Of a stretch of 64,000 nt of DNA, positions 21,976 through 36,900 are shown one piece after another (the stretch's first letter is position 1; the number at the start of each line of letters is the position of its first letter). The notes below the pieces were generated by a model. That model saw only the letters and a program-made list of their open reading frames with translations. It had not been told where the DNA came from and did no database searches. Made by a program: the position numbers and the translations under genes. Source of the stretch: Pristionchus mayeri (taxonomy: Eukaryota > Nematoda > Chromadorea > Rhabditida > Neodiplogasteridae); the NCBI GenBank assembly GCA_036245805.1, contig BTRK01000005.1:30795469-30859468 (forward strand), given 5' to 3'.

Positions 21976-24900
21976 GATTCGCTCGTGGTTGCCGACAAAG
22001 GCAGTCCGGATGCCATTACCGCAGAAGCGTGCGATGGCCGTTATGTGTTTCGTCTTGACAATCCCCAGGTTTGCCATAATTTCCATATGTTTTCATGATA
22101 TATAACGAAGGCATTTACCAAATTCTACTGGATACAGTAATCCTTCAGATGACTACAGTAGGCAGCGATCGAGAAGCGCCGGAAAATTTGAATGTGGATG
22201 AGTGTATGACCTGGTCTCTTGAGGTCTTCGACATGTTCACTACCGGGTTCGTGTCTAACACATAAATAAAATTGGCATTGTCGCTGTGTGGCATTACGAG
22301 AAGAAGTCTACAAACAGATTTTAAAAAATAGGTTTTGTTGTTATCCTTCGTACCCTCCCGCCCGTCTAACCGATGATGGATAACGCAGAATGAAGAGATT
22401 AATTTCTTGTAGGGACATTCAGAATCAATGCGTGTATTGCAGAAAGATCAGTTTTGGCCACGTGGGCGACCTCTTCGAATTCGGCTTCGTTTGCTATGTA
22501 TTCGTTACAAGCAAACACTCGCTGATTCTCATTGACTACCACACGGTACGTTCTTCATAAATCTCTTTAAAGAAGGAGCAACAGGAAACTTGAAATTTTG
22601 TGATGCTACTAGGATCGTCTCCTTACTGGCGAATCCCAAAATATCAACTATGCAAATATATGTCGAGAAATTCATATTTTACACATATTCTTGTAATAGA
22701 TTTGATACCTTTGATATATTTCCATTTACACCTAAGACGGAACAAGAATTTATCAAATACATTTTTAATAACCAAATTCATGTTTCATACAGCGTGATGG
22801 CGTTCTCCGACAGCGTGTTATTAGTGTGGACTGGGAGACTAAGACGGTTTGCAATTCTCTCTTTCCTAGTGTTTAGTTGTCTATATTCTTTAGTATATTT
22901 GTGTAGTCGTTGGGCTGAATAGCTGGGTTGACGAAGAATTTAATAGTCCTAAAACCTACATGAGAATATTTTAAATAAAATACCCAAAAATGTAAACCCT
23001 AATCGTTCATGATCAGGCCAACTGCGACTTCTACCGTATGTACAACATGCGTTTCGATCCCGGGCCTTATTTCGTCTCCTGTGGAGAGGTAAATAGGCGC
23101 AATTTTAGCGCACAACAACAAAACATTTCGCCAGTCAGAGCTAACAAAATAAAGAACATAGTAAATTCTAACGAAGTCACCCTCTAATATTGTAACATTT
23201 CAGAGACTCTCCGTTGTTCAGAGCAATCTCAGAGGTTAGTCACTTCTTCGATATTTGATCCGCCGTTCATTATTTCTCCCCATCGTAAAGGGGTTGGGTG
23301 GCCGAAAATCAGGGAGAGATACCTCGAAATGAGTGGAGTAGGGGAGGAAGAGGGGGGGGGGGGGGGTTGGTGTCGAAGAAGTGCCGTGATTATCATGTGG
23401 CGAAAATTTAAATCTTTTTAGCGTACACTTTCCCGACCAGCCCGTTCTCATCCGAAGCTCAGAGAGATATCTCTCACCTTCTCGCTCAGGTTATTCGATT
23501 TAATTCAAGCTAGTAATATGTAATTAGTAACGAACAATATAAAAAATACAATAATAATAATAATCAATGTTTTACAACCTGTCTTAATTGAGGTTGATTC
23601 GTACGTGACACAGAATCACGGTCTTCCAGACGACCTATGGGGAGACGTAGCTTGGATCGAACAGAAGCCATTTATCATCACGGATCATGTGTGGTTTCCT
23701 TTTTTTGTTTGGACAGATTATATAGTGCTCAATTCGAGAAACAGGTCGAGTGTTCCCTGCATAGCTCAGATATATGAGCCCGTTCGTTTAACATTCGCAC
23801 AAAGTGCTGAAGTATTTGGCACACCAAATTTTGAAAATATGCCAGATGAGGTAGTCAGGGGAGCTGATCATCGTGGCCAACTTCATTTTGCTTCATCTCG
23901 ACCGGTTAAGCCAGGCTGCGTGTAGGCAGCACCCACACAAAAATAGTCTAACTAAAATGTCATACATAGTATACTAAAAAATATCCCCAGATAAATGCGC
24001 ATCATACCATGTTCTTGGTTTTAAGTTTTACCGAATTTTCGAGATCGCCGAAATCAAACTGTTTTCATGAAAACAATGTGGTATTTTGATGTAATGCTGA
24101 TGTAGTGAATTAGTAGTGCCAGTAAATATATATCATGTGTACAAATTTTAAGACGTTTTTTAAATCGGTTGCCGAGTCATGGTTAGAAGTGTAGGTGAAG
24201 ACTACATGCAACCTGGCTTAACCAGTCGACAGAGGCGAATGGGCTCATATCAAATATGAAGTAGGTTGTGTGGAAACTTTAATAGTAGCGCTCGGTAAGA
24301 CTCGACCACCCCGCGGACACGTTCCTCTAGCAACAAGATCCGGAGGTCCATACTCGGGTGCTAGGAGTACCTTAGGCCCACATTGCTCATAACTACGGTT
24401 ATTATCTGATAGGGCCATTGTACAGAAAGAAATTCGATTCAAAGTTGAAAATGGTCGAAAAAACATATTTTCAGAACGCTGTAAGATGGATTCAATTTTC
24501 AAGTAGCATTAGTCATGTGATGCCTTGAAAGCCTAATGTGCTGATGTCGAATATGAAAACAATTGTCTTTGATTGAACTGGAATTGAAATCGATTAGATA
24601 AGTAATGATTTTTTGATTTTTTTTTATCTCGCGATTTCGCAATTTCAATCGTGAAAATCAGGAACTTCGAAAATGCTGGTGATTCTTATTTAGCAAAGAT
24701 ATTACACGTTTTACATGTCTACAATTTGCATGTCAAACTTATTGAGCCGGAGCAAAATTATTGAGATAAAGATGCACAATTTTTGGAAATTCAGACGATC
24801 AAAAATCGAATTTTCAGAATTGAGCAAAACTCGGGATATTTGAGTGTTATATGAAGTATCGAAAGTAAATAAGTTGTAATCATTAGTTATCTAATCGATT

Positions 24901-27900
24901 TCAATTCCAGTTCAACCAAACACAATTGTTTTCATGTTCGACATTAGCACTGTTAAATCTACAAGTTCAAAAATCTCGAACTTCGACAAAGCCATTGAGT
25001 ATGTCTTGGGGTAGAATGAAGTCAGGTACCATCGGGCTACAACGTGTGCACATAAACTATTGGAAGAACCAAGGAAGGCATCAATTGCAATGAAAAATGC
25101 AAATTTTTGAGTGAAAACTAAGTATTCAAAATTGACTGAAAAAGCACCTAGATATGTTTTTAGGCTTTCAAAGCATCACATGACTAATGCTACTTGAAAA
25201 TTGACGTGCTCCTAGAACTCGAGTATGGACCTCCGGATCTTGTTGCTAGAGGAACATGTCCGCGGGGTGCTCAATATGATCGAGTCTTACGGAGCGGGTC
25301 TCTTAATTGTGTAATATGAGGAGGCATTTACGATTCACTTCGCTAACATTATTTGTTCAACGGCTATTCGGATTTTTCAGGCTCTCGGATATTTCGTGTT
25401 CTTCATGGGGATGTTTGAGTATCATCTAGATTTGATGAACATGATCGTTGTGGATCTGAGGTGATTATTTTTATGCGCAATACTACTAATGATAATTATT
25501 ATTTATATTATTATCAGTATATTTGATTGATGGATTGCAGTGCGAATTCATTCTACGTGCAAGAAGTTGAGCCGCCTCCGGGACACATTCCCGATCGCTT
25601 GGGAAGCATGCACATCCCCAAGGAATCCGTATGGCATCAGGCGATTGATAAGGAGGTAAATAATTATTTATATTATATATTTATATTTAAAAAATAAATT
25701 GGCTTTAAATTACGTATGAAACTATCGATTATGACATATGGATTGCTATACGCCGACTTGAAGAGGAAACACCCTATAAATAAATAACACTGCCATTCAG
25801 GTTGCGATGGTCTCAGATACCGACAACTTCTTCTGCATTCTTAACACTCGACTGATGTTCTGGACTGGCCTGAGGGTAAGCTACAGAAGTTTCCAATTCG
25901 GGTCGTCGTCTCTCCTCTTCCACACTAGTTTCTCAACAGCCGAATAACGAGAATGAAGAGATCGGTTTTCTCTCTCTACCTCTAGCCGATATGCTACCGC
26001 TTACCACAAATTCATTTTCTAATGTAATTCATGTGATTGGAAGGTATCAATTGATGGAGACGCCGAAGTAACTGTAGAATGCAGCAAGGCCGGATCACAT
26101 TTCCTACTCTTCGATGAGGTAAATATTGTTTCACCAATTGAAATTTCGTTCTTGAAAGTTCATTCATGGGAAACCATGCCATAATAGAGTAAACGATGCC
26201 ACTGTGTCTTCATTCTATTTACTCTCATCTGGTTTCTCCAAACCAGTTGCTGGGGAACCCGCCAACAACTGGTCAGGGCGCTGGTTACCAATTGATTAGC
26301 CTAAGCTCCCGCCACTCTAACTGGTTAACAACTGAAAAAAAACAAAAACAAAAAAATAGCTATCAACTGGTTAACCAGTTAGAGTGGGCGGAGCTTACGC
26401 AAAAAGCAGTTGCTAGCCATGTGCCCTGACCAGTTGTTGGCGGGTTCCCCAGCAACCGATTGGAAGAAACGAGAGTCAATTAACCGGCCGATAGAGAGTG
26501 ATAAATAGGGTTGACAAAGGAAGAAATGAAGGGACGAGGCAGGACGGTCTATGCAAAATGCCCCATTATTCCTTGCGGAAGGATGAGAGAGAGCGGCAAT
26601 CCTTCCGGAAGGATGGGGAGGGGAATGGAAGGGGGAATCGCAGTCAAGACTTAAAATGATCGTTTTTCTTTTTTTTTGTGTAGAATCAATTTGCATAATA
26701 TCAAACGATTGTATATCACATTAAACACCGACAAACATTTGAATTTCACTATAATCAAGCCTCATAAGCCTTCCAAGCAAAAACGAAGCCACAAAATTAG
26801 TCAATTTCTTCGAAAAAAAATGTAAAGGAGAACTTCGATGAATGAACTAACAAACAACGTTATACGAATGTGTCAAATACGGCATTTAGCTCTTCCTCAT
26901 TGCCGGAATCAGAGACCATTCGTCGTCTCCCTCAAAGAACTTGTCCTACTATTCTTGGAATGAGATTCAAATATGGATTCTCAAATTGATAGAAGGCGAT
27001 TGTTTACTATCAAACCGACGGAGGAAAGGAGCCACTAGCTATGATTGAAGATGGCGGAATAGTCAGAAAACAGCGTGCACCTTCGACAGGATATCTCGAA
27101 GACCGTGTTGTTTCCGTGGAAGTGGACGGAGAAGTCAGACGCTTCGTCATAACTTGGAAAGCACACGCATTGAAGGAAAAACAATAGAAGGATTTTAAAA
27201 TGGAAGAAAAAAATTAAAGAAATAAAAAGAAAGAGAGCAAATTATCCAAACCCTCCTGTTGAGGAGCGTTATACCCCCGGAGAATGATGCAAATCGCATC
27301 GTAATCGAAGCGCATCGACTAATCATGCAAATCCTAAAGTTTGGTGAAGATTGAACATCTTTGAGCCCGTTTTCACCTCGCGATCCTCAATATATCCTCA
27401 ATGATCAATAGATCCTCAATGATCGCAATCCTTCCGGAAGGATGACCGCTCTCTCATCCTTCCGCAAGGAACGGGCAATTTGCATGCTGTTCAGAATCGA
27501 GAGGAAGGCCTTCCTCTCCTCCTTCCTTTGTCAACCCTAGTGATAAATAATAATAATTTATCATGTGTGACAGCACAGAGTTATAGAATGATTGCTACGG
27601 GAAATAAGGACATGATATTACGATGCCATAACTTGATGACAAAGGGAAAAATGACAATAAATAAGTTTAAGAGAGAGCTAATTAGCAGTAATGAGAGTAA
27701 GCAATATTATGGATTGATTTTACTCTAAGTGAGAACAATTCACTATTTCTAGAGATGACAATATTATGAGGGATACAGTTCCACAAGGGAACTGCTCTAT
27801 TGGCGAGAAAGGAATGGTAAGAAGTGGAAGTGGAACGGCGTTTACGTAATTGAAAAAGATTTGGGCGTCTAGGTCGAGGAGGTACTAGGTATAGGTAGAC

Positions 27901-30900
27901 ACCACAAGCTCCGCCCACTCGGCTCGGACAGTTCTCCTCTCTAAAGCGAGATTTGAGGAGCACATGCGTAATTTGCGACCAAAACGGTCGACCAAAAAAG
28001 AATTCGATAGCTTTCCCCGAGACAAATCGAGTGGTTGGTCGACGAACTAGGTCTGACTCCTCTAAGTAGGTCAAAATTGAAAAAATAAGGTTAAAATGCC
28101 GTTTATACGAAAAATTATAAGTTCGTCGGGCAATATTCATATTTAATGGTCTCATATCAGTCCAAAACGCGAAAGCAAACGAAGATTTATACTTTCGTTT
28201 AATTGTGCTCCTCATTTGAATTTTTTTGAAGCTCCGGGAGAAATTACGTTAATTCCTAAGGAAGTTGCGCTATTATACCGTCGAGGAGGCATTGAACAGA
28301 TACTGTCGGAACGATATATTCGGCTGCCTGTTTTATCGATTTATAGATTTTTATCGCGTTTTCATCGATTATTTTATGTATTTTCTTGCTTGTTCCTAGT
28401 CTACGTGAACTGGTCTATCATTTTCCCGTTTTGGTGCGGTTTCGATGCGTTCAACACTTATAATTGGTAGGATTAGCCGGCCTGATCCGTTTTTCGCTCC
28501 ATCTCTAACGCGTAAGTAAGTATTGCTGTGATTATTGATTACTCTTCTTAGCTAACCTTTATGTTTTGCTATCAGTTACCTCTGTTCATGCACTCTAACG
28601 AGTTGTATACATCCGTGATGCTTTGGTTCGTCCAATTCGTTAGATTTTTCGCCGCTTTTAGTTATTTTCCTAGTCGTATTTCTTATTTGTACGATTAAAT
28701 TGGTAGGTATTTATATGGAGATAGTGGTTTCCATGTGCGCATTGTTTCTAAATTGTAAAATCTACTTTTTCAGAGCCAGAGCATCGATTGGAAGAAGACG
28801 TGAGAGAGGATGGAGTCGTCTCTTCGATCTTCACGAGAGGTGAGACCAGTTTGGTCACCTCCATTTCCCCTAATTTCCTTCGACCACCCCCCCCCCCCCT
28901 TTCCCAGTTAGAGTCCTCCCTAAATGATTATTGTTCGACTTTCTCGAAAATCTTCTCTGATCCACTTGCCCACCAATTTAAACTTTCTTTGTCAGCCTGC
29001 ATAGTCATTGCATTTCTTATTGTAGATCGATCTTTTATATCATATTATTCTGAGTATATCAGATATTTTTATTCCAAAGTATTCAATAGATTTATTTATG
29101 ACTAATTATTGTAAATTTCTTTCTTATTCTCAGAAATTTTATATTCTGTCGATCTTTGTTCTTGTGCTCAGCACGAATGTTTCCCTCGTAGGTGCTTGCC
29201 ATTTCGTCTGGTTGTTTTCCGTCTGTATTTTCTCCTCCCCTATCCTCTTCTATCTTTTTATCTATCTCGGCCTTCTCTGACCACTTACAGTATCCACCTA
29301 CCGTATCCATACCCTGTTCCCTAGTTTCCATGTCTTTCTGAGAATTAAATGGTCTGCTGGCACCATTCACTCGCTTTCTTATTTTATTGTACTAATTTCT
29401 GTTGTTTTGCGCGTGAATTGTGGCCCTAATCGATAAATGTGATGTTTTTTACTTGAATGCTCCTACAATACACACAAAAGCATCGGGGGATATCTTAAGC
29501 GAAGATTAGAACGGTATTTCACTTATTTGTATAGCGAAATCGGCGGAATAATGGAGGGGGGTGCGACAAAGGGGAGAGGAGAAGAGAGGAGAGATTGACT
29601 CCGCCCACTTTTCCTCTCGTCTCGCCTTTCCCCCCTCTCCCGTTGTGCTCGTCGCGCGTGCTTCTCGAGCTGTATATCGCTTTAGAGATGAGATATCGAT
29701 CTAATTCCAAAAGGAGGATGTTATTGAGACCCTATGGGACTGTTTTAACCAACTTTTGTCCAGATTCCGAAACATCGGCTATCCACGTTGTGGACCCTAG
29801 GTATAGGAAAAAAAGAATTCGGGACAGCCTATGTCAACATCTGCATGAATCACTTTATATATAAACACTAGGTCAATAATGGTACGTCGGTATTCTAGCG
29901 GTTCTAATTGAAAATAACGCATACGGTCAGGATAAGGTCTACAGGCGATGCCACATTTAAGAAGTACGGATTTGGTGAACTTGCGCTGAACACACTCGAT
30001 GCTACGAGATAAGTCTATACTCTGAGGGGACCAAAGTTCGGAGCAATATTCGAGTATAGGGCGGACGTAAGTAACAAAGAGACGAGAATACAGTTGAGGA
30101 TTTTTGGAGACAAAGGATCGCAGGATGTATGAGCAACGAGAACGGGCCTTTGAGATCTTACTAGATATGTGTGCGCTGAACTCAAGTTTATTAGAGTATG
30201 TGACTCCTAGATCGGTGAACTGGGATACGGTAGGGAGAGAAGTGCCATTAAGAGTGAAGATAGAGGGGGGATGTGATCTTCCAATTAGCATTGTTTCGGT
30301 CTTAGTGAGGGATACGGTAAGGCCCCAGTCCGATGACCACTTATCACGTGTATCACGAGTCAGTGGATGAAAAATTACCCCCTCAGGAACATTTTCAAAA
30401 AAGTTGTGCCAGATTCGACTCATATTATAGTATTAGAATACACTAGGTGTAAGATTTCGATAAACATGGTTCATTGGTCCCAGAACCGCCTTTAAGGAAT
30501 TCTCCGGTTTTGCATCCGGCTATGATGTATTTAAGCTCCCAGATGAGCTAGAAAGATGGCACTGGGCTCAAATTGTGTGGAAAATTATTTCCAACAACTT
30601 TTATGTTTAGTGCAAGTCGATTAGACAAACAGTAAAAATGAGCCGGATGAAAAACCTGTTTTGTCATCAAAAAATAAATATTATCTCTATCAAGCGGCAG
30701 CGTGCTACAGAATTTTAATGCAAATTATGAAAGGAGAAGTGTATGTGTGCGATATAAAAATATAAACACTGAATTCGAAGTGGCTTCAATTTGGCAATTT
30801 TTACTCAAACATGCTACTATGAAGAAAAATTCGAAAAAATGACTTTTTCGAAAGTCTGATTTTTCTCCATGTAACGTTCAAATATTGTTGTTGGTGAAAA

Positions 30901-33900
30901 GCAAGAGTAGGAAATGGTGTTTTGGAGCAGGGTTCTTCGAGGATGAGCGCGACGTGCCAAGATATTTCAAAATTGTGCACAATTTTGAATATAAATTTGT
31001 AATTGTTGTATAGGAACCCAATAATAGCTAAATCCCTAATTTAAATATTCCTATACACAAATTATTCAGTTCTCGATTATCTCATGTGAGTATTACTGTA
31101 AGTCTCGTCGTCAATCTGTTCACACACATTTTTGGCGCAACTATTTGCGTGTTCCATTCCTCTCCCTCGCTCGCTCAATTCAGTCTAGTTTTTGTCTCTC
31201 TCGTGAGCTGTGACTCACTCTGCTCTCTGTATTTTATTTATTGTGGATAAACCTTGCGTTTACCCGTCCTCTCCCGCCTACTACGACACAATAAGGGACA
31301 CGGATACAACACTGGCGTTCAGGATTCTTTAACGAGCTCATTTCTAACAAACGCTGTTCTGGTCGATCCAGAAATTGCGTGAGCAGTAACCTTGTGGTCG
31401 ATCCTCAAGGTAGCTCGAAACCGTGGTGACAAGTAGCCTGAGTGCAGACTCTATTGGTCGATCCGATAGACGAGCTCGAAGCCCAGCATTTGATTAAATC
31501 GAGGCGAATTGCTGCCCGATTTTTCAAATCTGCTGTGAAATCCCTCAGGTGGAGTCGCGGCGTTCGAGCCCGAACCTGTTGGATAGAGCACTCAGGTGGT
31601 TTTCTAAATACACCCTCTCACGATGCCTGGAAATGATGCACTCAAAGAGGAAGTACTCGATATGAAGAAGTTACTGGCCAAGAATGAGGAACTTCTCGCC
31701 ATCGTGACCAACTTCATGATGGAACAGAGACAGAATGGGAACACAGGAGCCATGACCGAACAATCGACAGCATCGATTGGGGCCATCGAATCTCGTATCC
31801 ACGAATTCACATACTCCCCAGAGGATGGCTCTACCTTCGAGAGATGGTGGAATCGGCACGAGGACATTTTCGAGATCGATCTCAAGGATTGGGATGACGT
31901 GAAAAAGATACGGCTCTTACTCAGACACGTCTCCACTTCCGTGGAAAGGACTTTCACGGAATCGGTAACACCTGCCAAGTGGACAGACATGAAGCTGGAG
32001 GAGGTCAAGAAGAAGATGCTCTGTTGCTGGAGGAGGTCAAGAAGCTGGAGGAGGTCAAGAAGAAGATACTCTGTTCAGCGACAACACTTCTCTCTTCGAC
32101 AGACGACGACTCATGCTCGATCTGAAGATGAGCAAGGAGAACATCGCGGATGAGCGCGCTCTCGCTGCCCGCGTCAATCAGACGGTTGAAAGAGCGGAAG
32201 TGAAGACAGCCACAGTGGACGAGTGGAAGGTCCTCACCTTTCTCCACTCCCTCAATCTCCCACGCTACTCGGATGTGCATCTCAAAATGATGCAGGCGGC
32301 AAAGCAGAAAGGACCAGCCTGCACTCTGGAGGATCTCCTCTCTGTGTACAATGACATCGCCCAGCTCAAGCAGGACTCGAGAGCAATGACAGAATCGAGT
32401 CGGGAGGTGCATTTCGTGAACAAGAAAGGCAAGGAGAACAAGCCCTTCCAGAAGGACAGCAAAACGGTTCAATGGAAAGCGAATCCGGCTCAGAAGCAGG
32501 ATAAACCCTGTCTCTCCTGTGGCAAGAAAAACCACAAACGAGATGACTGCCGGTTCCTGCAGAATGCGGACACTGTCGGAAGAAAGGACACATCGCTCAG
32601 GCATGCCTTTCCAAAAACAAGCAGATGCACACTGTTAGCGTGTCTACAGTAGCCACATCCGAATACCACATCCGAGTAGACCTCAACGGTCAATCAACCT
32701 CGATCAAGATCGACACCGGAGCGGACATCACAATCGTCTCCGAGAAGACGTGGACGAAGATCGGCGAGCCCAAGTGCTCTAACGCCGACTGCACAGCAAC
32801 GTGCGCCAACGGAGAGAAACTGGAACTACTCGGGAAACTCAAGGCTACTGCCAAGTACGGCGGAGTCGAGGCGATCGCTGACATTTACGTCACTCGCCAG
32901 GACATCAATCTGCTCGGAAGGAATCTCATCAAGCTGCTGGAGCTGATCGAGATCCGAGAGCCCGAAACGGTTCTCCATGTGATCAACGCATCACTCTCCA
33001 CGAACGAGGAATACACTGAGTGGGTGAAGAAGGAGTATCCCGAAGTAACCGCCAGTGGACTCGGAAGCTGCACAGAGATGTCAGCATCTCTTCAGCTCAA
33101 GCCTGATGCGAAGCCCGTCTTCATCAAGGCAAGACCAGTGCCGTACGCACTGACGGAGAAGGTGGACAAGGAACTCGAGCGACTGGAGAAGATAGGAGTC
33201 ATCGAGAAGGTGCAGTACAGCGATTGGGCAGCCCCCATACTGACTGTGCAAACCGAACGGTTCGATACGAATGTGCGCAGACTTCAGCACGGGTCTCAAC
33301 GCCGCCATCGATCTACCGGCTCACCCCCTTCCGGCTCCCGATGACATCTTCGCCACTCTCAATGGAGCAGTGATTTTCTCACAAATCGACCTGGCAGAGG
33401 CATACCTGCAGGTTCCACTGGATGAGGACGCACAGAAGCTACTCGTCATCAACACGCACAAGGGTCTCTTCCAGTACAAGAGACTGCCCTTCGGTGTGAA
33501 GGCTGCCCCCGGCATTTTCCAACGGCTAATGGACACAATGCTAAGCGGAGTAAAGCACGCCCTCCCTTATCTGGACGATATCATCATCGGAGGGAGCACC
33601 AAGGAGGAGCATGACAGCACTCTCCAGGAGGTCATGCGTCGGCCCATACGGACTCCGCACACGCGCTGAAAAGTGCTCATTCGGAATGAAAGAGGTCAAA
33701 TTCCTCGGCTTCATCATCAACAAGGACGGTAGACACACCGATCCAAAGAAGACGGAGGCCATCCGTACGATGCCGGCACCCGATAACCCCAGCATGCTGA
33801 GAAGCTTCCTGGGTATGGTGACCTACAACGGTCAATTCATCGAGGGAATGCACAAGAAGAGGGGACCACTGGACCATCTACTGCAAAAGGATGCCAAGTG

Positions 33901-36900
33901 GATCTGGACACCTCAGTGTGACAAGGCATTCAACGAGCTCAAGGATACGATGAACACGCAACTCTCGCTCGTGCTCTACGACCCTAAGAAGGAAATCGTG
34001 GTCGCAGCAGATGCTTGCGAGGACGGCATTGGCGCTGTAATCCTCCATCGCTTCCCAGACGGTTCACTCAGGGCAATCTGCCATGCTTCGAGAAAGCTCA
34101 AACCAGCTGAGAAGAACTACGGACAGATTGAGAAGGAGGCACTCGGACTGATCTACGCAGTTGGAAAGTTCCATAAGTACATCTACGGACGGAGATTCAC
34201 TCTGCAGACGGATCACAAGCCATTCGTGACCATCTTCGGATCGCCCAAGGGAGTACCAGCGTACACGGCTACGCGCATCTACAGATGGGCGGAGACGCTT
34301 CTCATGTACGATTTCAAAATCGAGTACGTGAACACGCATTCGTTCGCTTACGCCGACGCTCTCTCACGGCTCATCAACGAATGCCAATCTGACAAGGTCT
34401 GTGTCGACCGGCTGTCAATCGAGGAGGACATCAACGGTTCTCTTCAATCAACAATCCGACGTCTCCCAGTCACAACCGATGACATCAAGGCGGAGACCGC
34501 GAAGGATGCACTTCTCCAGGAGGTCATCCAGAAGCACATCAAGGGATGGAGTCACAAGGACGCAAAGGATACACGTCTGACCGCCTACTACTCAAGAAGA
34601 GCCGAGCTCAGTCTCGTGAAGGGATGTCTCCTCTTCGGATCACGAGTAGTCGTCCCGTGCACACTCCGAACAAGGGTCATGAAGGAACTCCACTCAGAGC
34701 ACCCAGGAATCGTTCGGATGAAGTCGCTGGCAAGAAGCATCTGCTTCTGGCCTGGATTGGACCAGGAGGTGGAACAAACTGTCAGTAGATGCGATCGGTG
34801 CGCGAAAGCCGCCAAGTCTCCAGTCAAAGTCCCACTCCAGCCATGGCCCACTTCTGAGCGACCATGGGAGCGAGTTCACATCGACTACGCTGGACCCATC
34901 AGAGGAGAATACTACCTCGTCATCGTGGATTCACACAGCAAATGGCCAGAGGTGTACTGCACGCAGCAGATCACGGCTTCGAAGACTGTGGATTTCATGA
35001 AGGATGCCATCAGCAGATTCGGTATCCCTGAAGTGATCGTCTCGGACAATGGGACACAGTTCACTTCGGAACTCTTCCGGCTCATGTGCACCTCCTACGG
35101 TATCAAGCACATCACCATCGCACCGTACCATCCGCAATCCAACGGACAAGCAGAACGGTTCGTGGACACGCTCAAGCGGAGCCTGAAGAAGATGAACGGA
35201 GAGGTTCCCAACAAGGACATCATCCGTCAATTTCTGATGACGTACAGGAGGACCCCGAATCCGAACACTCCAGGAGGACGGAGCCCCTCGGAGATCTTCC
35301 TCAGACGGCTCATCAGGACTCGAGTTGACCTCATCTTCCCAAGAATTCGATCCGAAAAGATCGGTGAGAAGATGAAGGCACAATTCGACAAGCATCATGG
35401 AGTCAAGGACAGGAGATTCACTGTCGGAGAGCAAATCTACTACCGTGCACCGGATGGACCAAACCATACGAAATGGTTACCCGGAGTGATCACTGGAAGG
35501 AGAGGAAAAGTGATGTTTGAGATCGAAGTAGAGAAGAAGAAGCAAAGAGCACATGCGAACCAACTTCGCAAAAGAGCAAACGGACAGCCACTCTCTGAGC
35601 AGAGAGAGTCCTCTCTACTGCCTCTCGATCTTCTCCTGGATACATTCGAACTGGAGCTGCCCAATCACATGGAGGATCCGATGCTCGATCAGGACATCAT
35701 TCCACTTCCGGTGCTCGAACATGACCACTTCAATCTCACTGACGAGGACGACGACATGCAGACCGCCGTCTCTGGACTACGGCTCTTTCGTCCCCGTTCA
35801 CTTCTGCGCCTACGACGCCCGTTCCTTCTCCAGTCAGGAGACAATCGACGCGCAATCGTCAACCACCTGCACGACTCGAGGTCAACCCTTACGAGAAGAC
35901 GTATGCTACGAAGAAGAAGTGACCCGACCAACAGTGCTACGGTTCACCTCACCTCTTTCCCCCATAGTTTTCTTTGAGATCGGCAATCTTGAAGGGGAGG
36001 TGTTGTATAGGAACCCAATAATAGCTAAATCCCTAATTTAAATATTCCTATACACAAATAATTCAGTTCTCGATTATCTCATGTGAGTATTACTGTAAGT
36101 CTCGTCGTCAACCTGTTCACACACATTTTTGGCGCAACTATTTGCGTGTTCCATTCCTCTCCCTCGCTCGCTCAATTCAGTCTAGTTTTTGTCTCTCGTG
36201 AGCTGTGACTCACTCTGCTCTCTGTATTTTATTTATTGTGGATAAACCTTGCGTTTACCCGTCCTCTCCCGTCTACTACGACACAATAAGGGACACGGAT
36301 ACAACAGTAATCAAAAAATGAGAGTACAACCCTGCTCCAAAACACGATTTTCTACTCATACTTTTCACCAACAACAATATTTGAACGTTACGTGAAGAAA
36401 AATCAGACTTTCGAAAAAGTCATTTTTTCGACTTTTTCTTCATAGTTGCATGTTTGAGTAAAAATTGCCAAATTGAAGCCACTTTGAATTCAGTTTTTAT
36501 ATTTTTATATCACACACATACACTTCTTCTTTCATAATTTGCATTAAAATTCTGTAGCACGATACCGCTTGATAGAGATAATATTTATTTTTTATTGGCA
36601 AAACAGGTCTTTCATCCGGATGATTTTTATTTTTTGTCTAATCGACTTGCACTAAACATAAAAGTTGTTGGAAATAATTTTCCACACATTTTGAGCCCAG
36701 TGCCATCTTTCTAGCTCATCTGGGAGCTGAAATACATCATAGCCGGATGCAAAACCGGAAAATTCCTAAAAGGCGGCTCTGGGACCAAAGGACCATATTT
36801 ATCGAAATCTTACGTCTAGTGTATTCTAACACTATAATACGAGTCGAATCTAGCACAACTTTTTAGGAAATGTTCCCGCACACCTCCACTGACTCGTGAT

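Larger units (their letters stand above)
31004..36306 (+). mobile_element. Ty3/gypsy-type LTR retrotransposon, 5.3 kb
   Basis: Complete element with LTRs 31004-31311 and 36001-36306, TG...CA ends and a 5-bp target repeat GTAAT (30999-31003 and 36307-36311). A candidate primer-binding site starts TGGCGTTCAGG at 31313, and a purine tract GAAGGGGAGG precedes the right LTR. Order of domains is gag, protease, RT, RNase H, integrase, which is the Ty3/gypsy order. No env-like frame is present. By eye the LTRs differ by three substitutions and one 2-bp indel. Confidence 0.95.

Noticed and set aside
21976..26118. Independent short genes for each exon block
   Set aside because: Splice phases and sites connect most blocks. 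A single spliced gene explains them better, although one exon is missing.
31993..32075. CRISPR-like array
   Set aside because: These are directly adjacent coding repeats without spacers in a eukaryotic retrotransposon. No CRISPR is expected or seen.
35553..36041. Possible env-like ORF at the 3' end of the LTR element
   Set aside because: It is out of frame with pol, overlaps the integrase tail and LTR, and lacks a signal peptide, membrane anchor or cysteine pattern.
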